Source: Acidimicrobiia bacterium
GTDB taxonomy: Bacteria; Actinomycetota; Acidimicrobiia; Spongiisociales; JAHEDJ01
Direction of reading: 5' to 3'
DNA length: 64,000 nucleotides
Assembly (NCBI GenBank): GCA_035471805.1
Contig: DATIPS010000023.1
Span: forward strand, 1-64,000
Shown: positions 43,283 through 51,083 of the stretch, one piece after another
Position numbering within the stretch: position 1 is the first letter of the stretch
How the letters are laid out: each line of letters starts with the position of its first letter
Translations under genes and position numbers: made by a program
The notes under the pieces: generated by a model
Told to the model about the DNA's origin: nothing
The model's database searches: none
What the model saw: the letters and a program-made list of their open reading frames with translations, nothing else

Positions 43283-43897
43283 CTAATTCAGCCCGAGGAT
43301 CTCAACCGTCGATTCTCCGGACCGGATACGGGCCATCCAGTTTCGCTCCTGGGCTGCCAAACGTTCGACCGCACTCAACGCCTCCGCCGTGTCTTGGACC
43401 GGAACGACTGTGACTCCATCGGCGTCCCCGACGACCATGTCGCCGGGGTTGACCACGACACCTCCACACTGGATCGGAACACCGTGAGCGCCCCGGAATC
43501 CTTTGTGAGGGCCTGCCGGGCAAGTCGCCCTGGCGAAGACCGGAAACTCCAACGAGGAGATTTCGTCGATGTCTCGAACGGCGCCGTCTATGACCACACC
43601 GACTAATCCCCGCTCGATCGCCGCCACGGTCATGACCGCGCCCCAAACCGCCCGGGCTGTGCCCCCCTGCGCGTCCACGACGAGGACGGATCCGGGCCTT
43701 GCCTCCACCAGCGCTCTGTGGATGGTCGACGAGTCTCCGATGCCCGTGGTGACTGTGTGAGCCGGACCGGCGAGCCGCTTGCCGCTCAGGCGCCGTATGC
43801 CGCCGTCCATCGCGCCCATCCGACCAACGACATCTGAGAGGTTGGCAGTGGCAATCCCGATCCACGCGTCGGGATCGAAGCCGTCCGGCGGAGTCAA
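43283..43897 (-). CDS. RraA-like family aldolase/decarboxylase
   Basis: A 204-residue RraA-like fold protein. In this family metal-dependent 4-hydroxy-4-methyl-2-oxoglutarate aldolases and oxaloacetate decarboxylases share GGTARAVWGAVMTVAAIERG and the Arg-Asp pair in VVIDGAVRDIDEI, both present here. True RNase E inhibitors lack the Asp. An aldolase or decarboxylase acting on a 4-hydroxy-2-oxo acid, giving pyruvate, is likely. Its start overlaps the stop of the dehydrogenase gene by four bases. Confidence 0.83.
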   Translation of the reverse strand: MTPPDGFDPDAWIGIATANLSDVVGRMGAMDGGIRRLSGKRLAGPAHTVTTGIGDSSTIHRALVEARPGSVLVVDAQGGTARAVWGAVMTVAAIERGLVGVVIDGAVRDIDEISSLEFPVFARATCPAGPHKGFRGAHGVPIQCGGVVVNPGDMVVGDADGVTVVPVQDTAEALSAVERLAAQERNWMARIRSGESTVEILGLN

Positions 43898-44739
43898 TCG
43901 TTCTCCCTGCTGCGCACGACTGCACCGAGACAGGAAACATCGAGATCGCCGAAACCGAGCTCCAACCCGGCCCGAGTTAGTTCTCGGACGGCCTCCACGA
44001 CACCACCCGGCCCGAACTCCTCGCCGACCAGTTCCATGTCTTTCGCAGCCTGACGAAGCGAGAATCCCCCGGAAGGTGCGTCACCGGCTATGGAGTCGGC
44101 TCGGGCGGCGGCGAGGGGGGAGATCCGCTCGATGACGGAAGCGAAGGTCGGGATATCCAGATTGGGCTCGCGTTCGCGAACCCACGACAGGCTCTCGGCT
44201 GCGGCGGCGATCACGGAAACCAGAAAGCCGTTCACACCCAGCTTCGCGACCGATCCGCTGCCGATCGGGCCGAACACCACCGTCCGTTTCGCTATCGCGT
44301 CGAACAGGCTCTGGTATCGGTCGAACAACGCCTGGTCTCCGCCGCCGAGGATCGTGAGCTGCGCGTTCTCGGCAGGCTTCACAGAACCGCTGACCGGCGC
44401 GTCGAGAAACTCGAACCCGGCCCCGACCACGCGTTCGGCGAGGCCCTCGGCAGCAGCTGGTCCAACAGTGGAAGACTGGATCAAGACCGATCCCGGTCTT
44501 GCTCCGCTTGCCCACCCGCCATCTCCAAACACGACCTCCTCGACTGCATCGGCGGCCGAAACCATCACAAACGCCACTCCGGAATGCTCGGCGACGGCCT
44601 TCGGGGAATCGACGAGGTCGACGCCGTCGGGCGCCTCGACCGGCGATCGGTTCCAGGCGAACACACGATGCCCCGATCGAGCGAGGTTGGCGGCCATCGG
44701 CCGTCCCATCGCGCCTAGTCCCATGAATCCAACATCCAT
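43894..44739 (-). CDS. NAD(P)-dependent beta-hydroxyacid dehydrogenase
   Basis: A 281-residue member of the 3-hydroxyisobutyrate/tartronate semialdehyde reductase family. It has the Rossmann motif VGFMGLGAMGRPMAANL, substrate motif DAPVSGSVKPAEN and catalytic-Lys motif GSGSVAKLGVNGFL. The C-terminal helical domain contains a shortened LRQAAKDMELV segment. AAGGAG lies seven bases before the ATG. Members of this family oxidise or reduce short beta-hydroxy acids or semialdehydes; the substrate here must fit the surrounding pathway. Confidence 0.87.
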   Translation of the reverse strand: MDVGFMGLGAMGRPMAANLARSGHRVFAWNRSPVEAPDGVDLVDSPKAVAEHSGVAFVMVSAADAVEEVVFGDGGWASGARPGSVLIQSSTVGPAAAEGLAERVVGAGFEFLDAPVSGSVKPAENAQLTILGGGDQALFDRYQSLFDAIAKRTVVFGPIGSGSVAKLGVNGFLVSVIAAAAESLSWVREREPNLDIPTFASVIERISPLAAARADSIAGDAPSGGFSLRQAAKDMELVGEEFGPGGVVEAVRELTRAGLELGFGDLDVSCLGAVVRSREND

Positions 44740-44872
44740 GCCAAGTCTCCTTCAGTAGCGGCCGGGCAACAACGTCGGCCGGTGCCCCGGCGAAGAGCCT
44801 CGGGTTGCCGAGCCTGTGCTCCCGAGCCTATCTCCAACTTCACCCGACCGGCGGCGGACCGCGCTGCCGGAC

Positions 44873-45715
44873 CTACGGAGCAACCACCCGGTTGCGAAGC
44901 CTTCCCAGGCCCTCCACCTCGCATTCGACCACGTCACCGGGCCGGAGGAAACGAGGCGGATCCATGACGAAACCGACGCCGTGCGGAGTCCCGGTCAACA
45001 GCACATCTCCGGGCTCGAGTGTCATGCCCCTGGCGAGGAAATGGATCAGGTGATCGACGGGGAACAGCATCTCGCTGGTGGAGGAGTCTTGTCGAACTTC
45101 CCCATTGACCAGGGTCCTTATGCCGAGCGCCTGAGGATCCGGCACTTCGTCGGCCGTGGTGATCCACGGCCCGATTGGACAATAGGTATCGAAGCTCTTC
45201 GATCGGACCAGCTGACCGTCGGACTTCATGCAATCTCGCGCCGTCACGTCGTTCGCCACGGTGTAGCCGAAGACCGACCGAAGGGCTTCGCCCTTGGCGA
45301 TGCCTTTGGTGCGGGTTCCGATGATCGCGGTTAGCTCGGTCTCATAGTCGGCCATGGCGGTCATCTGTGCGTCGACGACTATGTCATCGGTCGGACCCGT
45401 CAGTGAAGTGTTGGCCTTCATGAACAGGATCGGGTTCACCGGCGGTTTCGAGTTGGTCTCGCGTATGTGATCCGAGTAGTTGAGACCGATCGCCATCAAC
45501 TTGCCCGGCGCGACGACCGGAGCAAGGAACACAGGATCGACGGCACCTCCTCCGAGCGCCGCGACGTCCAGCGCAGCAAGAGCCTCTGCCGCAGCTACCA
45601 GTTCCGGCGTGGTAGCCACATCGATTCCCAAAGACCCGAGGTCGAGCCATGAATCGTCTCCACACCGGACTGCATAGGCAGGGCCGGAAGGCCCGGCTAT
45701 TCGAGCAATTTTCAT
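44873..45715 (-). CDS. Fumarylacetoacetate hydrolase-family protein 1
   Basis: A 280-residue FAH-domain protein. AIGLNYSDHIRET, the metal-binding DYETELTAIIG segment (two acidic residues), GYTVANDVTARDCM and GDVLLTGTPHGVG are all clear. FAH enzymes hydrolyse or decarboxylate acylpyruvates and related beta-diketo or hydroxy-oxo acids. A 133-base gap separates it from the dehydrogenase gene and 18 bases from the permease gene, so it is probably part of a minus-strand transcript running from 48516. A second paralogue lies at 48632. Confidence 0.9.
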   Translation of the reverse strand: MKIARIAGPSGPAYAVRCGDDSWLDLGSLGIDVATTPELVAAAEALAALDVAALGGGAVDPVFLAPVVAPGKLMAIGLNYSDHIRETNSKPPVNPILFMKANTSLTGPTDDIVVDAQMTAMADYETELTAIIGTRTKGIAKGEALRSVFGYTVANDVTARDCMKSDGQLVRSKSFDTYCPIGPWITTADEVPDPQALGIRTLVNGEVRQDSSTSEMLFPVDHLIHFLARGMTLEPGDVLLTGTPHGVGFVMDPPRFLRPGDVVECEVEGLGRLRNRVVAP

Positions 45716-45733
45716 GGTTCTATTCCTTTCGGA

Positions 45734-46609
45734 TCAGCCTGTTCCCTGGATCTCGAAGATCTCCGACTTGTGCCAGAACAGCAGCTTCCTCTCGGTCCAG
45801 GCCACGAGGCCGAACAAGAGAAGGCCGATTATCCCGAGATAGACGATCAGGGCGAATACACGGTCAATCCTCAACGTTTGCGCGCTGAAGCGAATCAGCT
45901 CACCCAATCCATGGCCCCCACCCAGGTATTCACCGACCACCGCCCCGACCACAGAGAACACCGCGGCAGTCTTGAGGCCGGCGAAGATGAACGGCAATGC
46001 GGAAGGCAGTTTCAACTTGCGCAACGTTTGCCATCTGGTCGAGTCCATCGATTGGAACAGCATCAGGGATTCCGACTCAACCGCCGCCAGACCGGCCGCC
46101 GTATCGACAATCACGGGGAAGAAAGCGATGAACGCCGCCATGACAATCTTCGAGTTGACGCCAAACCCGAACCAGGCCACGAAAACCGGGGCGAAAGCGA
46201 CCTTCGGAAGTGCGTTGAACGAAACCAGGTAGGGCATGACCGCTCGCCGCCCCAACCGGGTTTCGCCGACGACTACCCCGAGAAGGAAGCCGAGGGTCGC
46301 AGCAGACAGAAATCCCCAAATCACCTCCTGGGAGGTGATCCAGAGTCCTTCGGCGACATGCCCACCGGTAAAGATGTTCTTGGTCGTATCCCACAGTTCC
46401 TCGAACATATCAACCGGTCCGGGGAAGAGTATCTTGGTGCGCTCCGGCATCTGGCCGGAGACCAGCCACCAGATTCCCATCATGGCGAACCCCAAAACGG
46501 TGATCGAAACCCACTGGGGCACCCGGTCGATCCACTTGCCCGAATACCAGAGTTCCTCTGCGTCGGACATCTCGCTGGGAGCGCCGAGTATTTCAGTCTT
46601 CTGACTCAT
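45734..46609 (-). CDS. ABC transporter permease, SsuC/TauC type
   Basis: A 291-residue inner-membrane permease with about six helices and the EAA-type loop AAGLAAVESESLMLFQSMDSTRWQTLRKLKLPSALPFIFAG, which contacts the ATPase. It belongs to the family carrying sulfonates, nitrate, pyrimidine precursors and aromatic or organic acids. It overlaps the ATPase gene by four bases. Confidence 0.92.
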   Translation of the reverse strand: MSQKTEILGAPSEMSDAEELWYSGKWIDRVPQWVSITVLGFAMMGIWWLVSGQMPERTKILFPGPVDMFEELWDTTKNIFTGGHVAEGLWITSQEVIWGFLSAATLGFLLGVVVGETRLGRRAVMPYLVSFNALPKVAFAPVFVAWFGFGVNSKIVMAAFIAFFPVIVDTAAGLAAVESESLMLFQSMDSTRWQTLRKLKLPSALPFIFAGLKTAAVFSVVGAVVGEYLGGGHGLGELIRFSAQTLRIDRVFALIVYLGIIGLLLFGLVAWTERKLLFWHKSEIFEIQGTG

Positions 46610-47439
46610 GCCAGGCCTCCGCCGTTCATGCCCATGTCGAGACTCGCACGGACCTTCCGCACCAATGCACCAAACTCCGGGGTGGTCATCATGTCGAGTG
46701 TGCGCGGGCGTGGGAGGTCCACTTCCACGATGGTGTCGATCCGCCCGGGACGGGCGGACATGACGAACACCTGGTCGGCCAGGAAAACCGCCTCGGGAAT
46801 CGCATGCGTGACCATGAATGAAGTGGCTTCACGCTCCAGGCAAATCCGCTGCAACTCGACGTTCATGTACTCACGGGTCAACTCGTCAAGCGCACCGAAA
46901 GGCTCGTCGAGCAGCAGTATCGCCGGCCCGGTTACGAGCATCCGGCAAATGGCGACTCTCTGCGCCATTCCCCCCGACAGCTCGAACGGACGCACCTCGT
47001 CGAATCCCTTGAGTCCTACCAGCTCCAGTAGGTTGAGAGCATCTTCGGATCTCGCTTTCGCCTCCGCCGCGCCCGATCTGATCTCGATCGGCAACAGCAC
47101 ATTGTCGAGCGATGTCCGCCAGGGCAGCAGCGTCGGCTGCTGGAACATGATCCCGATGTCCTGGCGGGGGCCGGTAACCGGCTCGCCGTTGAGCAGGATC
47201 TCCCCGGAGGTCGCCGGTATCAGCCCGGCCATGATCTTCAGGAGGGTCGACTTCCCGCAGCCGCTGGGGCCGATGACACTGGTGAAAGTGCCGTGGCGAA
47301 GAGTGACATCGACATTGTCGAGGGCCTTCAAGCCGCGTTTGTGAAACGTCTTGTTGAGTTTGGTGATCCTGACGACTTCATCGTTGATCGGGCGGGACTC
47401 CTGTCCCGCCCGATCAACCGAATCGGTTGATTCGATCAT
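46606..47439 (-). CDS. ABC transporter ATPase, SsuB/TauB type
   Basis: A 277-residue nucleotide-binding subunit with Walker A GPSGCGKSTLLKIMAGL, Q-loop QQPTLLPW, signature LSGGMAQRVAI, Walker B ILLLDEPFGALDELT and the switch His in VTHAIPEAV. It lies between the permease and binding-protein genes, six bases from the latter. Confidence 0.95.
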   Translation of the reverse strand: MIESTDSVDRAGQESRPINDEVVRITKLNKTFHKRGLKALDNVDVTLRHGTFTSVIGPSGCGKSTLLKIMAGLIPATSGEILLNGEPVTGPRQDIGIMFQQPTLLPWRTSLDNVLLPIEIRSGAAEAKARSEDALNLLELVGLKGFDEVRPFELSGGMAQRVAICRMLVTGPAILLLDEPFGALDELTREYMNVELQRICLEREATSFMVTHAIPEAVFLADQVFVMSARPGRIDTIVEVDLPRPRTLDMMTTPEFGALVRKVRASLDMGMNGGGLA

Positions 47440-47445
47440 CCTGAA

Positions 47446-48516
47446 TCAGCTACCGGCGTTCGCGTGAGCCTTCTCAACGTACTCATTCGTGAAGGCGGAG
47501 CTGACGTCGGGCAGTTCGGCGAGCGTGCCGTCGTCGACGAGACTCTGCCCCCAGTCGGCCCATGCCTGCGGATCATACGTGCCCCACGGCAGCCCACCCA
47601 GCGGTTTGCTGACCACGAGAGTCAGATCCAGCAGCGCTCGAGCAAGCTCGGGATCGGTTGCCTCTTCCGGGTTCATCTTGGCACAGTCGGCCTCTGCGGC
47701 ATCCGGGTTGGCCTCGGCAAAGAGGGCACCCTTGACCAGTCCGTTGACGAAACCCTGAACCAGATCGGGATCGGAGTCGATCAGCTGCTGGGTCGTTGCG
47801 TATCCGTTTCCGAACACGGTCTTGTACTCCGGAGGAGTGATCTCGAGCAACGGCAATCCGCGAGCTTCAATGATGGCCATGTCGGGCACTGCGGCGGCGT
47901 AGGCTTCGATTTCACCGCGCTCAAAGGCTGCCGTGGCCGGGCCGCCGTCTCCGACGGGTAGGAACTCGAAATCGACGCCCTCTTCGAGACCGGCTGCGAC
48001 GAGGATCGGGCGCACGAAAGTGACTTCCGAGCCTTCTGCGGTTCCCACTCCGATGACCGTCGGTCCGTCGGTGCCTTTCAGATCGGCCGGCACCTTGTAG
48101 TCGGAGTCCTCGAGTACCACTAGTCCGAAGAGTGCCTGGGCGAACCCGTTGTAAATGGCAACGGCGTCTCCACCCTCTGCCCGGGCGGCGAGCACCGGTC
48201 CGGGTCCGGGAATGCCGAACTCCGCCTGGCCGGCGGCCATAGCTTGCAGGACCGCGCCTGATCCGTCAACGGCTTCGAACGAGGCGTCGATGCCCTCCTC
48301 CTCGAGGAATCCCTGATAAATGGCAGAGCACAGCTGGAACCAGATCACCGCGGAAGGATTCGGCGCCAGAACGGTGACTTCGGTCAAGTCGGCTGCGGCG
48401 GCCGTTGTGGCGGTGTCTCCTGCCCCGGTTGTGGACGTGTCGTCGGAGCCCCCGCATGCGGCCACCACCAGAGCCAGCACGATGAGCACAACGGTCAGTG
48501 AACGCTTGCGAAACAT
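47446..48516 (-). CDS. ABC transporter substrate-binding lipoprotein, NMT1/SsuA type
   Basis: A 356-residue exported lipoprotein: basic N terminus, hydrophobic stretch LTVVLIVLALVVAACGG with lipobox AAC-G, a Thr/Ala-rich linker, then an SsuA/NMT1-like two-lobe binding fold (SAIYQGFLEEEGIDASFEAV, AAGQAEFGIPGPGPVLAARA). ATG 48516 has GGAGGT four bases before it. It is the first gene of the transporter operon and is divergent from the second FAH gene across the palindrome at 48597-48624. The ligand is unknown, presumably the substrate of the surrounding enzymes. Confidence 0.9.
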   Translation of the reverse strand: MFRKRSLTVVLIVLALVVAACGGSDDTSTTGAGDTATTAAAADLTEVTVLAPNPSAVIWFQLCSAIYQGFLEEEGIDASFEAVDGSGAVLQAMAAGQAEFGIPGPGPVLAARAEGGDAVAIYNGFAQALFGLVVLEDSDYKVPADLKGTDGPTVIGVGTAEGSEVTFVRPILVAAGLEEGVDFEFLPVGDGGPATAAFERGEIEAYAAAVPDMAIIEARGLPLLEITPPEYKTVFGNGYATTQQLIDSDPDLVQGFVNGLVKGALFAEANPDAAEADCAKMNPEEATDPELARALLDLTLVVSKPLGGLPWGTYDPQAWADWGQSLVDDGTLAELPDVSSAFTNEYVEKAHANAGS

Positions 48517-48596
48517 CCTTACCTCCAAGTCAGGCTTTCGCCATGAGTTTCCCATTTGGGCAGTCGTAGACGGTCGATCTGCTCTGCCACGCCCAA

Positions 48597-48624
48597 CATC
48601 CTACATCATATGCGATGTAGGATG
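48597..48624. promoter_or_regulatory. Perfect inverted repeat, putative operator site 2
   Basis: CATCCTACATC and its exact reverse complement flank six bases (ATATGC). The repeat sits between the divergent transporter and FAH genes. TAGGAT in its right arm lies eight bases before the FAH ATG, a leaderless-type -10. TATGAT and TAGGAT read on the minus strand could serve the transporter operon. A bound repressor would block both promoters. The half-site matches site 1 at 41945-41963. Confidence 0.65.
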
Positions 48625-48631
48625 CTTGGAG

Positions 48632-49498
48632 ATGAGACTGATTTCCTATGAACATGCCGGGGCGCGAGCGGTCGGAGCCATCGTTGGCGACGAGGTCGTC
48701 GATCTCAGTTCCACCGGACTCGTCCCCACGGACATGGTCGATGCTATTGCCGGGTGGTCGCTCGAATCCGCCCTGGAAGCAGTCCGGCAAGGCCCCCGAC
48801 GGCCCCTGTCGACGGTCCGGATACTCGCCCCGCTGCAAATGAGAAAGAACGTCATCGCGGTCGGCCGGAACTACCGCGATCACGCGAAGGAGTTCTCGGA
48901 TTCCGGATTCGACGCCTCGGAAAAGCAGATGATTCCCGACAATCCGGTCGTCTTCACCAAGTCACCTACCTCGGTGATAGGGCAGGACGAGCCGATCGTC
49001 CTCGCCAACGACCCCACCGGAACGACCGACTACGAGGGCGAGATGGCTGTGGTCATCGGTCGCCGCGCGAAAAACGTGTCTGAGGATGATGCTCTCTCGT
49101 GCGTGTTCGGATGGACGATCGTCAACGACGTAACCGCCCGGGACCTTCAGAAGCGCCACGTCCAGTGGTTCATCGGAAAGAGCCCCGACACGTTCTGCCC
49201 CATGGGTCCGTGCATAACCACCCGCGACGAACTCCCGGATATCCGTTCATCCTGGATGCGTACGCGTGTGAACGGTGAACTCCGTCAGGAGGCCCCCATC
49301 TCGGCGCTGATCTTCGATACCGAGTCGCTCATCGTCACCCTGTCGTCCGTCATGACGCTGGAACCGGGAGATGTCATCGCTACCGGAACCGGTCTGGGCG
49401 TCGGAATCGGATTCGACCCCCCGCGCTACCTGGCCGGAGGCGATGTCGTCGAGATCTCCATCGATGGCATCGGCACGCTCCGTAATCCAGTCGAATAA
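48632..49498 (+). CDS. Fumarylacetoacetate hydrolase-family protein 2
   Basis: A 288-residue FAH-domain protein, paralogous to that at 44873. It has AVGRNYRDHAKEF, the acidic metal site DYEGEMAVVIGRRAKNV, GWTIVNDVTARDLQ, and GDVIATGTGLGVG. The start ATG 48632 has no spaced ribosome site but a TAGGAT box eight bases before it, so the mRNA may be leaderless. It is 74 bases upstream of the LLM oxidoreductase gene and likely co-transcribed with it. Two FAH paralogues in one island suggest two successive steps or two related substrates. Confidence 0.9.
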   Translation: MRLISYEHAGARAVGAIVGDEVVDLSSTGLVPTDMVDAIAGWSLESALEAVRQGPRRPLSTVRILAPLQMRKNVIAVGRNYRDHAKEFSDSGFDASEKQMIPDNPVVFTKSPTSVIGQDEPIVLANDPTGTTDYEGEMAVVIGRRAKNVSEDDALSCVFGWTIVNDVTARDLQKRHVQWFIGKSPDTFCPMGPCITTRDELPDIRSSWMRTRVNGELRQEAPISALIFDTESLIVTLSSVMTLEPGDVIATGTGLGVGIGFDPPRYLAGGDVVEISIDGIGTLRNPVE

Positions 49499-49566
49499 GC
49501 CCTCGTCCGCGATCGTTCGTTCCCGCGGGCGCATAGGGTGGGATGCATCCGAATCACAGAGAGGTC

Positions 49567-50412
49567 ATGATCATGGGACGATTCGCCATCAAGACTCCCC
49601 CACAGCATGTGAGCTGGGACGACACGCTGGCCGTGTGGAAGGAAGCAGATCAGATAGACCTGTTCGAGTCGGCCTGGGTCTTTGACCACCTCTACCCCAT
49701 CGCCGGTGACCCTCATGGCCCCTGCCTCGAAGCATGGGTCACTCTCACGGCGCTCGCCCGTGCCACCTCCCGGATCCGGGTGGGAACGATGGTGCACGGC
49801 ATGCACTTCCGGCATCCGGCCGTCACCGCCAAGATGGCGGCGACGCTCGATATCGTGTCCGGTGGTCGTCTCAATCTCGGGCTCGGCGCCGGCTGGTTTC
49901 AGACCGAGGTCGACGCCTACGGTCTCGAGCTCGGAACCATCAAGGAGCGTATGGATCGATTCGAGGAGGGGGTGGAGGTAATCGCTCGCTTGTTGTCGGA
50001 CCGTTCCCTCGACTTCGAAGGCGACTATTACACGTTCACCGATGCCCACTGCGAGCCGAAAGGCCCGCAGAGCCCGCGTCCGCCGATCGCCATCGGCGGC
50101 GGCGGGGAACGCCGGACCCTGAGGACCGTTGCGAAGTGGGCCGACATCTGGGATGCACTGAGGATCGAGCCCGATGCCTGGAGCCACAAGAACGACGTTC
50201 TCCTCTCACACTGTGAGGCCGTGGGACGCGACGCCGACGAGATTACGCGCAGCGCCCACGTCTTCACCCCCGCCGATGCGGATCCGAATGCCCTGGCCGA
50301 CCAGGCTGCACGATTGTTCGAGACCGGTCTGGACATGGCGGTCTTCAGCCTGAGGGCACCGTTCGACCCCGGAATGGTGCAGCCGCTGGCGGAGGCGTTG
50401 CAGCAGGTATGA
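49567..50412 (+). CDS. LLM-class F420-dependent oxidoreductase
   Basis: A 281-residue luciferase-like TIM-barrel oxidoreductase (279 if ATG 49573 is used). The segments ESAWVFDHLYPI, RIRVGTMVHGMHFRHPAVTAKMAATLDIVSGGR and GLGAGWFQTEVDAYGL are typical of actinobacterial F420-dependent members. Whether it uses F420 or FMN cannot be settled from sequence, but the same window encodes F420-precursor synthesis (cofG, cofH). Its position after the second FAH gene makes it part of the catabolic island. Confidence 0.88.
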   Translation: MIMGRFAIKTPPQHVSWDDTLAVWKEADQIDLFESAWVFDHLYPIAGDPHGPCLEAWVTLTALARATSRIRVGTMVHGMHFRHPAVTAKMAATLDIVSGGRLNLGLGAGWFQTEVDAYGLELGTIKERMDRFEEGVEVIARLLSDRSLDFEGDYYTFTDAHCEPKGPQSPRPPIAIGGGGERRTLRTVAKWADIWDALRIEPDAWSHKNDVLLSHCEAVGRDADEITRSAHVFTPADADPNALADQAARLFETGLDMAVFSLRAPFDPGMVQPLAEALQQV

Positions 50413-50507
50413 CACAGGCCGATTGGTCATCCCCACCATCGTGGAGTCGCCGCAGCACAGGCATGGTGCTTCGCTCCTGACTTGGCGTCCGGGAACGAAG
50501 CCGACGT
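50413..50507. other. Intergenic region after the LLM gene
   Basis: Part of a 390-base stretch (50413-50803) without an intact gene. Apart from a possible NUDIX remnant (50508-50643) and the hairpin at 50761-50782, nothing recognisable is seen. Confidence 0.4.
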
Positions 50508-50643
50508 GCCACGCCGCAAAGAACTCGCCGTTCCTGTCGTCTGGATGGAGATTGCGAGTGAGCAGAATCTCGCCCCGGTCGATTATCACCGCCTTGGCGG
50601 CAAGGCGCATCGAAGGGACACCCTCGTTCATCAGGACTCTCAA
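50508..50643 (-). pseudogene. Possible NUDIX hydrolase remnant
   Basis: The frame begins near MRLAAKAVIIDRGEILLTRN, which looks like the first strands of a NUDIX hydrolase. The Nudix box (GX5EX7REUXEEXGU) never appears, and the frame continues into sequence that does not resemble the family before running antisense to the LLM gene. I read it as a decayed or truncated fragment; chance similarity is possible. Confidence 0.33.
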
Positions 50644-50760
50644 CCACGGTGGTCCGATGACGAGTTGGTCGTCCCGGAGGGCGGGCGATGCATGCGGAAG
50701 GGGTACTCACCTACACGTGAATGCCGTCCTCCCCGACCGACCAGACCCCAATCACACCGA

Positions 50761-50782
50761 GGGCCCGGGCGAACCCGGGCCC
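50761..50782. terminator. Perfect GC-rich hairpin
   Basis: GGGCCCGGG and CCCGGGCCC form a 9-bp perfect stem with loop CGAA, 22 bases beyond the stop of the RAM-domain gene. It probably ends the minus-strand operon from 54428. Confidence 0.7.
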
Positions 50783-50803
50783 TGCGCTGGAAACTGATGC
50801 CGG

Positions 50804-51037
50804 CTAGAGGTTCACCACCGGACAGGTGAGCGTCCGGGTGATCCCTTCGATGGCCTGAATGCGTGCTACAACGAGTTTCCCGAGTTGGTCGACATCGCCG
50901 GCAGATGCCCTGACGACAACGTCATATGGGCCGGTCACGTCATCTGCGGATTCGACACCCGGAATCTTGCGCGCTTCCTCGGCTACCGAGGCTGCTTTGC
51001 CGACCTCGGTCTGGATCAGCACGTACGCTAGAACCAC
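50804..51037 (-). CDS. Stand-alone RAM (Lrp/AsnC ligand-binding) domain protein
   Basis: A 77-residue protein consisting only of the Lrp/AsnC effector domain: LAYVLIQTEVGKAASVAEEA, PGVESADDVTGPYDVVVRA and the C-terminal strand ITRTLTCPVVNL. It has no DNA-binding half. Such proteins form oligomers and bind amino acids; their roles are mostly unknown. GTG 51037 is fixed by AAGGAGGGG just before it. It lies 46 bases after ddl, so an amino-acid-related role near D-Ala metabolism is possible. Confidence 0.88.
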   Translation of the reverse strand: MVLAYVLIQTEVGKAASVAEEARKIPGVESADDVTGPYDVVVRASAGDVDQLGKLVVARIQAIEGITRTLTCPVVNL

Positions 51038-51083
51038 GGACCCCTCCTTCTGTCTGGGTTGCTTCGGAGAATACCATCCGTGA

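Noticed and set aside
45770-47344. Plus-strand open frame of 524 codons
   Set aside because: Antisense to the permease and ATPase genes, which have full ABC motifs.
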